Part shown: positions 8,272 to 16,341 of the stretch, piece after piece
How positions within the stretch are numbered: position 1 is the first letter of the stretch
How the letters are laid out: each line of letters opens with the position of its first letter
Assembly (NCBI GenBank): GCA_050259035.1
Contig: JBLMZW010000158.1
Span: forward strand, 1 to 64,000
DNA length: 64,000 nt
DNA from: JBLMZW01 sp050259035
GTDB lineage: Bacteria; Bacillota; Syntrophomonadia; Syntrophomonadales; DTU052
Direction of reading: 5' to 3'
Position numbers and translations under genes: made by a program
The notes under the pieces: model-generated
Told to the model about the DNA's origin: nothing
The model's database searches: none
The model's input: only the letters and a program-made list of their open reading frames with translations

Positions 8272-9183
8272 TTATGGTAAGTAGGTTGAAGGATTAATTG
8301 GTTGACCTTTCTTCTCTATAATGAAATGAACGTGCGGTCCTGTGCTGCGGCCACTGCTGCCAACCAGAGCAATTTTTTGTCCTTTCTTAACCCTTTGCCC
8401 CTTAGTTACTAATATTGACGAATTGTGTCCATACCATGTTTTTAATCCGTTTTTATGATCAATCTGAACCAAACGTCCATATCCATTTTTCCATGATGCG
8501 TATACAACAACTCCGTCACCAGCCGCTAAGACTGGAGTTCCACGGTCCGCGGCAATATCTATTCCGTCATGGAATTCCTGATTGCGGCCAAAAGGCGATC
8601 GCCTCATCCCAAAAACTGATGTTATCCTGCCTATAGTGGGCCAATAATTAGGAAGGCCCCGATAATATTTTTGATTGGATTCGACTTGGTCAAGCAGCTT
8701 TTCAGTTTGCCCCTCTTGAAGTTCTACTAGTTCGCTGGCGCGGTCTGCTTCCGAGAGTAGGGCATTGGCATCCAGGGAACGAATATTACGGGCTACTCCG
8801 CCCATCCCTCCCCGGGATGATGTAGTTTGGCGATCAGTTCTAACTGGTAACCCCATTAAGTGTTTAATTTCTTGTTGTTGCTGTTGGACCTTATTATTCT
8901 TTGTCTCAAGGTCAATTAGTTTTTCTGCCAGCTTTTTTATTTCCCGGTCCTTTTTCTGATTATCATCTTTAATAGCATGAACTCTGGCCAAGTCCGCTCT
9001 GGATTGCCAGTAAGTATATCCCATGTATGCAATGGCTAATGAAAGAAGGCAAATAGCCACCATCGCTGCCTTCATTAATTTATGGGATAAGGAATATTTT
9101 CTGGTGCCTTCTGTGTTATTGGGAATAACTAAAACAGTTATTTTTTGGTTCTTGGTTTTTTTATTCTTAGCCAGGTTTATCAC
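8272..9183 (-). CDS. M23 (LytM) family peptidoglycan endopeptidase
   Basis: A 303-residue membrane-anchored cell-wall hydrolase. Residues about 38-57 form a transmembrane segment with a basic cytoplasmic head, residues about 65-110 are a coiled coil, and residues about 185-300 are the M23 domain. Predicted zinc ligands are H205 and D209 (FHDGIDIA) and H286 (HVHF), with catalytic H253 (WYGH) and H284, so the enzyme looks active. The family cuts peptide cross-bridges of peptidoglycan. The start is GTG at 9181-9183, overlapping the upstream DUF4446 stop as GTGA, so the two are translationally coupled. The bactofilin gene follows. Confidence 0.9.
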   Translation of the reverse strand: MINLAKNKKTKNQKITVLVIPNNTEGTRKYSLSHKLMKAAMVAICLLSLAIAYMGYTYWQSRADLARVHAIKDDNQKKDREIKKLAEKLIDLETKNNKVQQQQQEIKHLMGLPVRTDRQTTSSRGGMGGVARNIRSLDANALLSEADRASELVELQEGQTEKLLDQVESNQKYYRGLPNYWPTIGRITSVFGMRRSPFGRNQEFHDGIDIAADRGTPVLAAGDGVVVYASWKNGYGRLVQIDHKNGLKTWYGHNSSILVTKGQRVKKGQKIALVGSSGRSTGPHVHFIIEKKGQPINPSTYLP

Positions 9184-9680
9184 CTTTTCTCTTGCGCTTG
9201 CTTAAGTGCATTTTTTTCCTCATTACTCAGTGCATGAGGTGACACATACTTTTCTACCTGTTTAGCATACACCCTGGTTTCTTCTCTCCCGTGAATCCCG
9301 GTTAGAATAAAACCGTTGCCTTTATCGTCTAATACCGCCATGGAAAACGATAGATCTCCTCCTACATCGGGGAAAGCTTTATATCTGACCATTGATATTC
9401 TACTGACTAGATCCGGTATTCTGATTTCAATTGAATTTATACGATCTTGCAGTCTGTGGATTTCTTCCTCGTTTTTTCCTTCCTTATTAACTACTTGGAA
9501 CAATATAGATTCTAAATTTCCGGGCTCATATGAATTGAAAACCTGTTCATATCTCTGAATTATTCGGTTAAATATAATATTACGTCTCCAAATTACCAGG
9601 CATAGCACAATGATGCATAAAATCAATCCTAGTTGAAGCCATAAAATGTTATTATTAATAATTAGTAATAGACTGTTCAC
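9180..9680 (-). CDS. DUF4446 family membrane protein
   Basis: A 166-residue protein with one N-terminal membrane helix (about residues 9-30), a coiled-coil middle (about 70-90) and a conserved C-terminal region RYKAFPDVGGDLSFS followed by AVLDDKGNGFILTGIHGRE, the DUF4446 signature. Function is unknown. The start is GTG at 9678-9680 behind GGAGG with seven-base spacing. Family members are usually found near parB/oriC in Clostridia; here it is first in a unit with the M23 peptidase and bactofilin, which suggests an envelope or cell-division role. Confidence 0.85.
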   Translation of the reverse strand: MNSLLLIINNNILWLQLGLILCIIVLCLVIWRRNIIFNRIIQRYEQVFNSYEPGNLESILFQVVNKEGKNEEEIHRLQDRINSIEIRIPDLVSRISMVRYKAFPDVGGDLSFSMAVLDDKGNGFILTGIHGREETRVYAKQVEKYVSPHALSNEEKNALKQAQEKR

Positions 9681-9770
9681 GGCACATCCTCCACGAAATA
9701 TCTTATAAAATAATAAAGTATGTCGTAATTAATCTCAACCCCATACGGGAGTGATATTTGGGAGGCTAAT

Positions 9771-10955
9771 ATGAAAATCGCCTATTTTGACTGTTTTTCG
9801 GGAATTAGTGGTGATATGATTTTAGGCGCACTTTGTGATCTTGGCGCTGACCTGAAAGAAATAGAAGGTGCTCTAAATGAATTACTTTCTTTACCCATTA
9901 AACTCGATAGAAATAGAGTAACCATTAAGGGCATTTCGGCAACCGATGTACTAATTGATTATCCCAAGACTCACCGTCTGGCAAGTTTTTCGGAGATTAA
10001 AGCACTTATTGAAAATAGTTCGCTGGAACACGTTGACAAAGAAAGGTCGCTGGCAGTTTTTGACCGCCTGGCCGACGCTGAATCTGCAATTCATGGCGTT
10101 TCTAAGGATAATGTGCATTTTCATGAATTAGGTGATCTTGACACCATTATAGATATTGTTGGTAGTATAATCGCTTTGCGGCAGCTTCAAATAGGTAAGA
10201 TATGTTCCTCACCTATACCCTTGTCAAGAGGCTTTGTATCCACTATGCATGGCCTGTATCCATTACCAGCCCCCGCTGCCCTTGCTCTATTGCGCGGAGT
10301 TCCCTGTGAGGGTGTCCCGGACGACATTGAGCTAGTAACCCCTACTGGTGCCGCAATTCTAACCACCCTTTGCGACTGTTATAGTAACATTCCAGATATG
10401 AAGATACTTAGTATCGGCTATGGCGCTGGTAAACTAGTCCGTAAAGATATACCGAATGTTTTAAGGATAGTTCAGGGAGAAGTGGTTTCCATATCTTCAG
10501 TTGAGCAGGTTGGTGTCATTGAGACCAACCTTGATGACAGTACTCCAGAACTATTATCTGCCCTTTTTGAACGTTTTTTCTCTTTGGAAGGCTCTTTAGA
10601 TTTGACAGTTACTCCGACCATTATGAAGAAGAACCGGCCCGGCCTGACTATTCAGTGCCTGGTGGTTCCATCCTTGGTCCCGGCTTTTACAGATCTGCTT
10701 TTCCGTGAGACTACGACCATTGGCGTCCGTTACCGAATTGAAAACCGGTATACTATGGCCCGATACGAAGATTTTCTAGATACCCGATGGGGAAGGGTAA
10801 AAGTAAAGAGATGGATTGACCCTGATGGCAACAAAAGGGTCTCTCCGGAATATGAGTCATGCAAGGCAATCTCCGATAGGTATGGTGTTTCCGTTCGACA
10901 GGTTTACGAGGAAATATGGGGTTATTTATTCAAGTCAGATCCATCTCCCCAGTAA
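9771..10955 (+). CDS. larC: LarC, nickel-pincer nucleotide cofactor biosynthesis protein
   Basis: LarC is the CTP-dependent nickel insertase that completes the nickel-pincer nucleotide cofactor used by lactate racemase (LarA) and relatives. The 394-residue protein starts with AYFDCFSGISGDM and contains NVHFHELGDLDTIIDIVG and VTPTGAAIL, all typical. In some lactobacilli the gene needs a programmed frameshift; here it is one continuous frame. No larA, larB or larE is in the window. The start ATG follows GGGAGG. Its last codons and stop lie inside the palindrome that holds parS, facing parB. Confidence 0.9.
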   Translation: MKIAYFDCFSGISGDMILGALCDLGADLKEIEGALNELLSLPIKLDRNRVTIKGISATDVLIDYPKTHRLASFSEIKALIENSSLEHVDKERSLAVFDRLADAESAIHGVSKDNVHFHELGDLDTIIDIVGSIIALRQLQIGKICSSPIPLSRGFVSTMHGLYPLPAPAALALLRGVPCEGVPDDIELVTPTGAAILTTLCDCYSNIPDMKILSIGYGAGKLVRKDIPNVLRIVQGEVVSISSVEQVGVIETNLDDSTPELLSALFERFFSLEGSLDLTVTPTIMKKNRPGLTIQCLVVPSLVPAFTDLLFRETTTIGVRYRIENRYTMARYEDFLDTRWGRVKVKRWIDPDGNKRVSPEYESCKAISDRYGVSVRQVYEEIWGYLFKSDPSPQ

Positions 10956-10980
10956 ATGTTTCACGTGAAACATTTACTGG
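10949..10980. promoter_or_regulatory. parS: parS centromere site within a 32-bp perfect palindrome
   Basis: The core TGTTTCACGTGAAACA at 10957-10972 matches the conserved parS consensus TGTTNCACGTGAAACA exactly. It is the ParB binding and CTP-dependent clamp-loading site for chromosome segregation. The symmetry extends eight bases on each side so that 10949-10980 is a perfect 32-bp palindrome. The larC stop (10953-10955) and the parB stop (10974-10976) are symmetrically placed inside it. As RNA it could also fold into a hairpin at both transcript ends. Confidence 0.97.
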
Positions 10981-11792
10981 GTTATCCCTAACAGTTCTAG
11001 TATCCTTTCTAGATCCTCATCATCAACAAAGGTTACTTCTAGTCTGCCACCCCGTTTATGTCTCTTAACAATGACTCTGGTTCCAAGGTGTTCCTGTAGC
11101 CGTTCTTCCAAATCAACTATGTTTATGTCTTTCTCTTCTTTATCCTTCTTTGCGCCGGCCTCCGAAGCCCTAACCGACAAATTGTTCTGTATAATTCTAT
11201 TTGCCATTTCTATCTGGTGCTTCTTTTCTTTTAAACTCAGAATTGCCCTTGCATGTCCGGCAGTTAACTTGCCATCTGCCACCATTTCCACTATTTCATT
11301 GGGTAATGACATGATCCTTATGGTATTTGCTATATGGGATCTACTCTTGCCTATTCTTACTGACAGTTCTTCCTGGGTATAGCCTCTCTTATCAATAAGC
11401 TCTTTATATGCTATTGCTTCTTCTATTGGATTCAGATCTTCTCTCTGTAAATTCTCTATTAGTGAAGCCTCGATTGCATTCTTATCTTCCATGTCTTTAA
11501 CTATTACCGGCACAGTCTTAAGACCGACTATACCAGCAGCCCTAAATCTTCTTTCACCTGCGATAATTTCAAAATTGCCGTCCTCTAAAGATCTTACTAA
11601 AATTGGCTGTAATATTCCGTGTTCCTTAATTGATAGAGCCAATTCATTTAAACTATCGTCTTTAAATATCTTTCTTGGTTGATCCTTGTTGGCCACAATT
11701 CTTTCAATGTTGATTTCGTAGGAATCTATTGTATTGTTTCCCTCTATCGCAAAGAGGGCTTCCAAACCTTTTCCCAACGCTCTTTTACTCAC
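10974..11792 (-). CDS. parB: Chromosome partitioning protein ParB (Spo0J)
   Basis: A 272-residue ParB/Spo0J. The N-terminal KRALGKGLEALF segment stimulates ParA ATPase in the family; residues about 65-80 carry the CTP-binding AGERRFRA motif; a helix-turn-helix (YTQEELSVRIGKSRSHIAN) follows, then a C-terminal dimerisation domain. It loads on parS and spreads as a clamp. The start is GTG at 11790-11792, overlapping the parA end by eight bases. The stop codon lies in the parS palindrome, so the protein binds its own 3' end. Confidence 0.95.
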   Translation of the reverse strand: MSKRALGKGLEALFAIEGNNTIDSYEINIERIVANKDQPRKIFKDDSLNELALSIKEHGILQPILVRSLEDGNFEIIAGERRFRAAGIVGLKTVPVIVKDMEDKNAIEASLIENLQREDLNPIEEAIAYKELIDKRGYTQEELSVRIGKSRSHIANTIRIMSLPNEIVEMVADGKLTAGHARAILSLKEKKHQIEMANRIIQNNLSVRASEAGAKKDKEEKDINIVDLEERLQEHLGTRVIVKRHKRGGRLEVTFVDDEDLERILELLGITQ

Positions 11793-12546
11793 GTTCCATC
11801 ACTTCCTTGACCAATTCTAAATAAAGTTCTGCCCCTCTCGATTTTGAATCATAGGCCATTATCGGTTTCCCATAACTTGGGGCCTCACTTAAACGAACAT
11901 TTCGAGGAATAATCGTTCTATAAACCATATCCGCAAAATGCCTTTTTACTTCTTCGACTACTTGAATAGATAGGTTGGTTCTTCCGTCAAACATGGTCAA
12001 AACAATTCCTTCTATTCTCAGCTGTGGGTTTAATCCCTTCTTGATGAGACTTATACTATGCATTAATTGGGTAAGACCTTCAAGGGCGTAATACTCACAT
12101 TGAAGGGGAATCATTACCGTATCCGTCGCTGTAAGAGCGTTAACCGTTAATAATCCTAATGATGGCGGGCAATCAATTATTATGTAATCGTATCTGTATT
12201 TTTCCGTCGTTATTGCTGTCTTAAGTCTACCTTCTCTATTTGTCGCCGCAGCCATTTCTACTTCAGCACCGGCCAATTCAATGGTCGACGGTATAATCTC
12301 TAGCCCCTGTATATCAACATTTATACGTACGTCCGACATTGCCTTTCCATCAGCTATTACATTTGCAATACTTCCTTTTAATTTGCGGCGGTCAACGCCT
12401 AATCCGCTGGTGGCATTTCCCTGAGGGTCCATATCTACCAGCAAGACCTTTTTCCCTTGGAAAGCCAGTCCACATGCTAAATTCACGGCAGTTGTCGTTT
12501 TGCCGACGCCTCCTTTTTGGTTGGCCACGGCAATAACTTTGCTCAA
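11785..12546 (-). CDS. parA: Chromosome partitioning ATPase ParA (Soj)
   Basis: A 253-residue deviant Walker ATPase. The motif KGGVGKTTTAVNLA at residues 11-24 has the signature lysine, and MDPQGNATSGLG and IIDCPPSLG are the other typical motifs. With ParB it moves origins apart and, as Soj in Bacillus, regulates DnaA. The start is TTG at 12544-12546 with GAGGGGG upstream. It forms a two-gene unit with parB. No terminator separates it from the intergenic region that follows noc. Confidence 0.95.
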   Translation of the reverse strand: MSKVIAVANQKGGVGKTTTAVNLACGLAFQGKKVLLVDMDPQGNATSGLGVDRRKLKGSIANVIADGKAMSDVRINVDIQGLEIIPSTIELAGAEVEMAAATNREGRLKTAITTEKYRYDYIIIDCPPSLGLLTVNALTATDTVMIPLQCEYYALEGLTQLMHSISLIKKGLNPQLRIEGIVLTMFDGRTNLSIQVVEEVKRHFADMVYRTIIPRNVRLSEAPSYGKPIMAYDSKSRGAELYLELVKEVMERE

Positions 12547-12900
12547 GCAACATACCCCCTCGTTCTACCTTATATCTCGAGTATATTATTATTTATCTTT
12601 CTAGTCACCTAAACGATCCAATACTTTTAGGCTGTAGCAATTCCTGAAAATGAGTAAATTCAACCTCCACTTCTTTTTTGATCAATACATTATTCATTAT
12701 AATCCACCATTCATACATTTTTCTAAAATATTATGTGGTTATTACAAAATCCTCATTTCTTGTTTATAATTTTACCAATTTTGTACGATCTCGAACGTTT
12801 GTGCGGGTGGTGATTCGCTATCTTGTTCTTCATTAGACCTATCCAATTTTTTTAATATATAAATAAAAGAAGGTCGACTGGCATTGGTTTTTGCGATGTG
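12547..12900. other. A+T-rich intergenic region between parA and noc terminator
   Basis: This strip must hold the parA-parB promoter. On the minus strand it is very A+T rich with runs such as AATAATATACT near the parA start, but no convincing consensus promoter. It also contains one possible tiny gene, listed separately. I found no parS copy here. Confidence 0.4.
12605..12697 (-). CDS. Possible 30-residue peptide upstream of parA
   Basis: An ATG at 12695-12697 with a GGTGG ribosome site seven bases upstream opens a 30-codon frame ending with TGA at 12605-12607. The peptide begins MNNVLIKKEVEVEF and has alternating charged residues. I do not recognise it. It could be a leader or small protein, or chance; only its position and ribosome site support it. 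Confidence 0.2.
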   Translation of the reverse strand: MNNVLIKKEVEVEFTHFQELLQPKSIGSFR

Positions 12901-12907
12901 TTTGCAA

Positions 12908-12935
12908 TAAAAAAAACCTGCTTTTATCGCAGGTC
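12908..12935 (-). terminator. Intrinsic terminator of the mnmE-mnmG-rsmG-noc unit
   Basis: On the minus strand ACCTGC and GCAGGT form a stem around GATAAAA and are followed by eight or more T. It lies about 25 bases after the noc stop and separates noc from parA-parB transcription. Confidence 0.9.
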
Positions 12936-12958
12936 TTAAATGCTTCCTTTTTTTTACT

Positions 12959-13792
12959 TTATTTATTGTTCATAATTGGTATTCGTATGGTTATCTCCAG
13001 TTCATTTTCCCTTCGTTCTTCATTAATCGATACATTGACGCCCGAATTCTTGGCCCTTCTAACCGTTTCTCTAATAGTATTCACATATATTCTTGCATCC
13101 TTAATAATTACAGACATTCGTTTTTTCTGGCTATTGTCACTTATTTCCCGGGAAATATTTTTATTAATAAGATCAATAAGCTCATCCGTTTCCTTTACCG
13201 TCAGTTCTTTCTCGTATATCTGATTCAAAACATCCACCTGGGTCTCATAACTATTTAGCTTTAGCAATGCTCTTGCATGTCTCTCGGTAATAACATCTGG
13301 AGCTATCCTGGCTTTTATTTCTTCATTCAGTTTAAGTAATCTTAATTTATTGGCAACTGCAGACTGGCTCCGCCCGACCTTTGCCGCTATTTCTTCCTGG
13401 GTTAATCCAAACTCGCCTATCATTTGTGCATATGCCATTGCTTCTTCAAAGTAATTTAAATCTTTACGTTGAACGTTTTCAACCAGTCCAGCTATGGCGG
13501 CTTTTTCGTCGTCCATATCAACAATAACTGCTGGTACTTCAACCCAGCCAGCCATTTGGCATGCTCTCCAACGTCTCTCTCCGGCGATTAGTTCATATCC
13601 CTCACGTGATTTTCGTACCGCAATTGGCTGTATCAAGCCCACCTCTTGAATTGATCTAGCTAAATCACGCATTTCTTCCTGGTCAAAAACCTGGCGAGGT
13701 TGATATTGACCTTTATGTATTTCGTCTATCTTTATATATATTATGGGGTTATTTTTATTTGCTTTTCCGATTAGGCGTTCCCAAGGTTTCAC
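12959..13792 (-). CDS. noc: Nucleoid occlusion protein Noc
   Basis: A ParB paralogue that binds Noc boxes, attaches to the membrane and blocks division over the nucleoid. The protein has the CTP-binding motif AGERRWRA, a helix-turn-helix (LTQEEIAAKVGRSQSAVANK) and the Noc-type ERHARALL segment. The GTG at 13790-13792 is chosen because AGGAG sits eight bases upstream and because it gives the N-terminus MKPWERLIGK, a short amphipathic membrane-targeting sequence as in known Noc proteins. That gives 277 residues. The position between rsmG and parA matches Bacillus noc. The gene contains an exact Noc-box. Confidence 0.9.
   Translation of the reverse strand: MKPWERLIGKANKNNPIIYIKIDEIHKGQYQPRQVFDQEEMRDLARSIQEVGLIQPIAVRKSREGYELIAGERRWRACQMAGWVEVPAVIVDMDDEKAAIAGLVENVQRKDLNYFEEAMAYAQMIGEFGLTQEEIAAKVGRSQSAVANKLRLLKLNEEIKARIAPDVITERHARALLKLNSYETQVDVLNQIYEKELTVKETDELIDLINKNISREISDNSQKKRMSVIIKDARIYVNTIRETVRRAKNSGVNVSINEERRENELEITIRIPIMNNK
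13143..13156. promoter_or_regulatory. Noc binding site (NBS) inside noc
   Basis: The palindrome ATTTCCCGGGAAAT is identical to the Noc binding consensus known from Bacillus. It lies within the noc coding sequence. A chance 14-base match is improbable in a window of this size, so Noc probably nucleates at its own gene. Confidence 0.75.
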
Positions 13793-13803
13793 AAGCTGCA
13801 CTC

Positions 13804-14448
13804 CTATAAAGGTCTCTTTTTTGCCAATCCCCCGCGTCGGGGATATCTATCTGAACAATACTCTATCTTTTCAACCTTAACGAGGAAACGGGTCTTACCG
13901 TTTACCTCATACTTCTCCACGCTCCTAACAATTCCTCCTAATATGTTTAAGGCTCCTTTACAGTTCTCCAATTCCAAGTCTATACCAGGTCCTTTCCATG
14001 CAATAACTTGTCCGCCTAATCGCAATAGGGGTAAGCCCCATTCCAATACAACTGATAAGCTCGCTACAGCCCTTACGGTAACCAGGTCAACCGTATTGCG
14101 AAATTCATTTTTTCTTCCCAGTTCCTCTATTCTATCTCGAATAACCAGAGAATTCTGTAAATGTAATTGTTCAATTGCCATACTCAAAAAATCATATTTC
14201 TTAAGATCAGATTCCACCAGGACAAATTTGCTTTTCGGCAATCTTATAGCAAGGGGTATTGCTGGTAGGCCCTGACCGCTGCCAATATCTATTACACTGA
14301 CTTCTTCGTTTTCCAATACTTTAACTAAAGATAGGCTATCCTCGATATGATCCCATAATTCTTCCCGGGTGGTTTTTCGGCTAACCAAGTTATGTTTTTT
14401 ATTTTCTTCTTCAATAAGCTCGAGGTACTTTTCCAGTAACGCTTTCAT
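13804..14448 (-). CDS. rsmG: 16S rRNA (guanine-N7) methyltransferase RsmG
   Basis: RsmG (GidB) methylates a guanine in the 530 loop of 16S rRNA using S-adenosylmethionine. The 214-residue protein has the SAM motif VIDIGSGQGLPAIPLAI and the downstream VTVRAVASLSVVLEW region. The C-terminus YPRRGGLAKKRPL is typical. Its ATG directly abuts the mnmG stop, implying coupled translation. It sits between mnmG and noc as in Bacillus. Confidence 0.95.
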   Translation of the reverse strand: MKALLEKYLELIEEENKKHNLVSRKTTREELWDHIEDSLSLVKVLENEEVSVIDIGSGQGLPAIPLAIRLPKSKFVLVESDLKKYDFLSMAIEQLHLQNSLVIRDRIEELGRKNEFRNTVDLVTVRAVASLSVVLEWGLPLLRLGGQVIAWKGPGIDLELENCKGALNILGGIVRSVEKYEVNGKTRFLVKVEKIEYCSDRYPRRGGLAKKRPL

Positions 14449-16329
14449 TTAACCCGGCCTTTTCATTTTTTCCAGGTGAATCAACAATACACTTATATCA
14501 GCTGGAGAAACACCTGTGATTCGTGATGCTTGCCCGATCGAATTAGGCCTGACTTTCTTAAGTTTGTATCTAGCCTCATTAGATATTCCCTCAACTAAAT
14601 CATAATTTAGTTCCTGGGCAAGTTTTTTATTTTCCATTACATCGAATTTTTTTATTTGCTCAAGTTGTTTCCTTATATATCCCTCGTATTTGCAGTCAAT
14701 CTCTACCTGTTCCCATATATCTTCTTCATACTCTATACCTGGTTCCATAAGCCACGTAAAATCTTGTCCTTTGACTTCTGGTCGACGAAGTATTTGCCAG
14801 GCATTTGTTTTTTCTTTTAATGTTGTTGAATTTCTCCGACTAAGCAACTCATTGATTTCGTCGTCATTTGAATTTATTGATTTTTCTTTTAACTGATCAC
14901 TTACCATACGTATAGATGTTTTTTTCTTTTCCAACTGTTGTATTCTGTCTTCACTGGCTAATCCAATTTCATATCCTACTGGTGTCAGCCTTTGATCAGC
15001 ATTATCCTGTCTCAGCATTAATCTATATTCTGCCAGTGAAGTCATCAGTCTATATGGTTCATCTATCCCTTTAGTAACTAAATCGTCAACTAAGACACCG
15101 ATAAAAGCCTCGCTGCGTTTTAATATTAATGGATCCCTATCTTGAACATAGAGGGCTGCATTAATTCCTGCCATTAATCCCTGGGCTGCGGCCTCCTCAT
15201 ATCCAGAAGTTCCATTGATTTGTCCTGCGGTAAATAAACCTTTTATATCTCTGCACTCCAGATTAAGTTTCAGCTGCGTTGGTATAATGTAATCGTATTC
15301 GATAGCATAACCCGTTCGAATAATTTTCACATTTTCCAAACCAGGCAGACTTTTCAGAACCAGAATTTGAACATCTTCTGGCAGGCTGGTATTCAACCCT
15401 TGTACATATACTTCATCTGTATACCGCCCTTCGGGTTCTAAAAATATCTGGTGAGCATCTTTTTCTGCAAATCTTACTACCTTATCCTCAAAAGAAGGAC
15501 AGTGACGTGGACCAATTCCTTTAATAACGCCAGAATATAATGGGGATCTATGCAGGTTATCTTTTACAATTTGATGGGTCGTCTTATTACTATGGGTAAG
15601 CCAGCAAGAAATCTGTGATTTTAATACTCTAGGACTCATAAATGAGAAATTAAGAATATTTACGTCCCCGGGCTGTTCTATTAATTTTGAGTAGTCCATG
15701 CTTCGGGCATTTATCCTTGGCGGGGTCCCGGTCTTAAACCTTCCCAGGGTCAGCCCCAGTTCTTTCAGGCTATCGGATATCATCCTGGCCGGGAACTGGC
15801 CGTTGGGTCCACCTTCATAAGCCAGGTCACCTATTATTATTCGACCTTTCATATAAGTCCCTGTAGTTATTACCAGACTACGTGAGCTAAACTCTGCTCC
15901 GGTTCGAGTTATTACGCCTGATACTCTTCCGCAAGTAGTTTGAATCCTTTCCACCTCTGCCTGTACTACATCAAGGTTGGGTTGATTCAAAAGGACCCGA
16001 ACCATTTCTTTCTGGTATTCCTTCTTATCGGCTTGTGCCCTAAGGGCTCGGACGGCCGGACCCTTACCGGTATTCAGCATGCGCATTTGGATGCAGCTCC
16101 GGTCAATATTAAGAGCCATTTCACCGCCGAGGGCATCGATTTCTCTTACCAATTGGGCCTTGGCTGGCCCTCCAATTGATGGATTACATGGCATTAGAGC
16201 AATATTATCAATACTCAATGTAACAAGCAGTGTTTTACAGTTCATTCTGGCCGCTGCCAGAGCCGCCTCACATCCTGCATGTCCTGCCCCTATTACAATT
16301 ACGTCGTATTCTCCTGCCCGATATTCCAT
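14449..16329 (-). CDS. mnmG: tRNA uridine-5-carboxymethylaminomethyl modification enzyme MnmG
   Basis: MnmG (GidA) is the FAD subunit that with MnmE modifies U34 of tRNAs. The 626-residue protein starts with the dinucleotide-binding VIVIGAGHAGCEAALAAARM, followed by CNPSIGGPAKAQLVREIDA and later GLFTAGQINGTSGYEEAAAQ, all diagnostic. The C-terminal helical domain binds MnmE. The start ATG is preceded by AGAGGA. It is cotranscribed with mnmE (12 bases upstream) and rsmG. Confidence 0.97.
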   Translation of the reverse strand: MEYRAGEYDVIVIGAGHAGCEAALAAARMNCKTLLVTLSIDNIALMPCNPSIGGPAKAQLVREIDALGGEMALNIDRSCIQMRMLNTGKGPAVRALRAQADKKEYQKEMVRVLLNQPNLDVVQAEVERIQTTCGRVSGVITRTGAEFSSRSLVITTGTYMKGRIIIGDLAYEGGPNGQFPARMISDSLKELGLTLGRFKTGTPPRINARSMDYSKLIEQPGDVNILNFSFMSPRVLKSQISCWLTHSNKTTHQIVKDNLHRSPLYSGVIKGIGPRHCPSFEDKVVRFAEKDAHQIFLEPEGRYTDEVYVQGLNTSLPEDVQILVLKSLPGLENVKIIRTGYAIEYDYIIPTQLKLNLECRDIKGLFTAGQINGTSGYEEAAAQGLMAGINAALYVQDRDPLILKRSEAFIGVLVDDLVTKGIDEPYRLMTSLAEYRLMLRQDNADQRLTPVGYEIGLASEDRIQQLEKKKTSIRMVSDQLKEKSINSNDDEINELLSRRNSTTLKEKTNAWQILRRPEVKGQDFTWLMEPGIEYEEDIWEQVEIDCKYEGYIRKQLEQIKKFDVMENKKLAQELNYDLVEGISNEARYKLKKVRPNSIGQASRITGVSPADISVLLIHLEKMKRPG

Positions 16330-16341
16330 ATTCGCTTCCTC

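Noticed and set aside
12780..12830. GAACGTTTGT near 12794 as a LexA box
   Set aside because: The second half does not match the GAAC-N4-GTTC pattern, so I do not support it.
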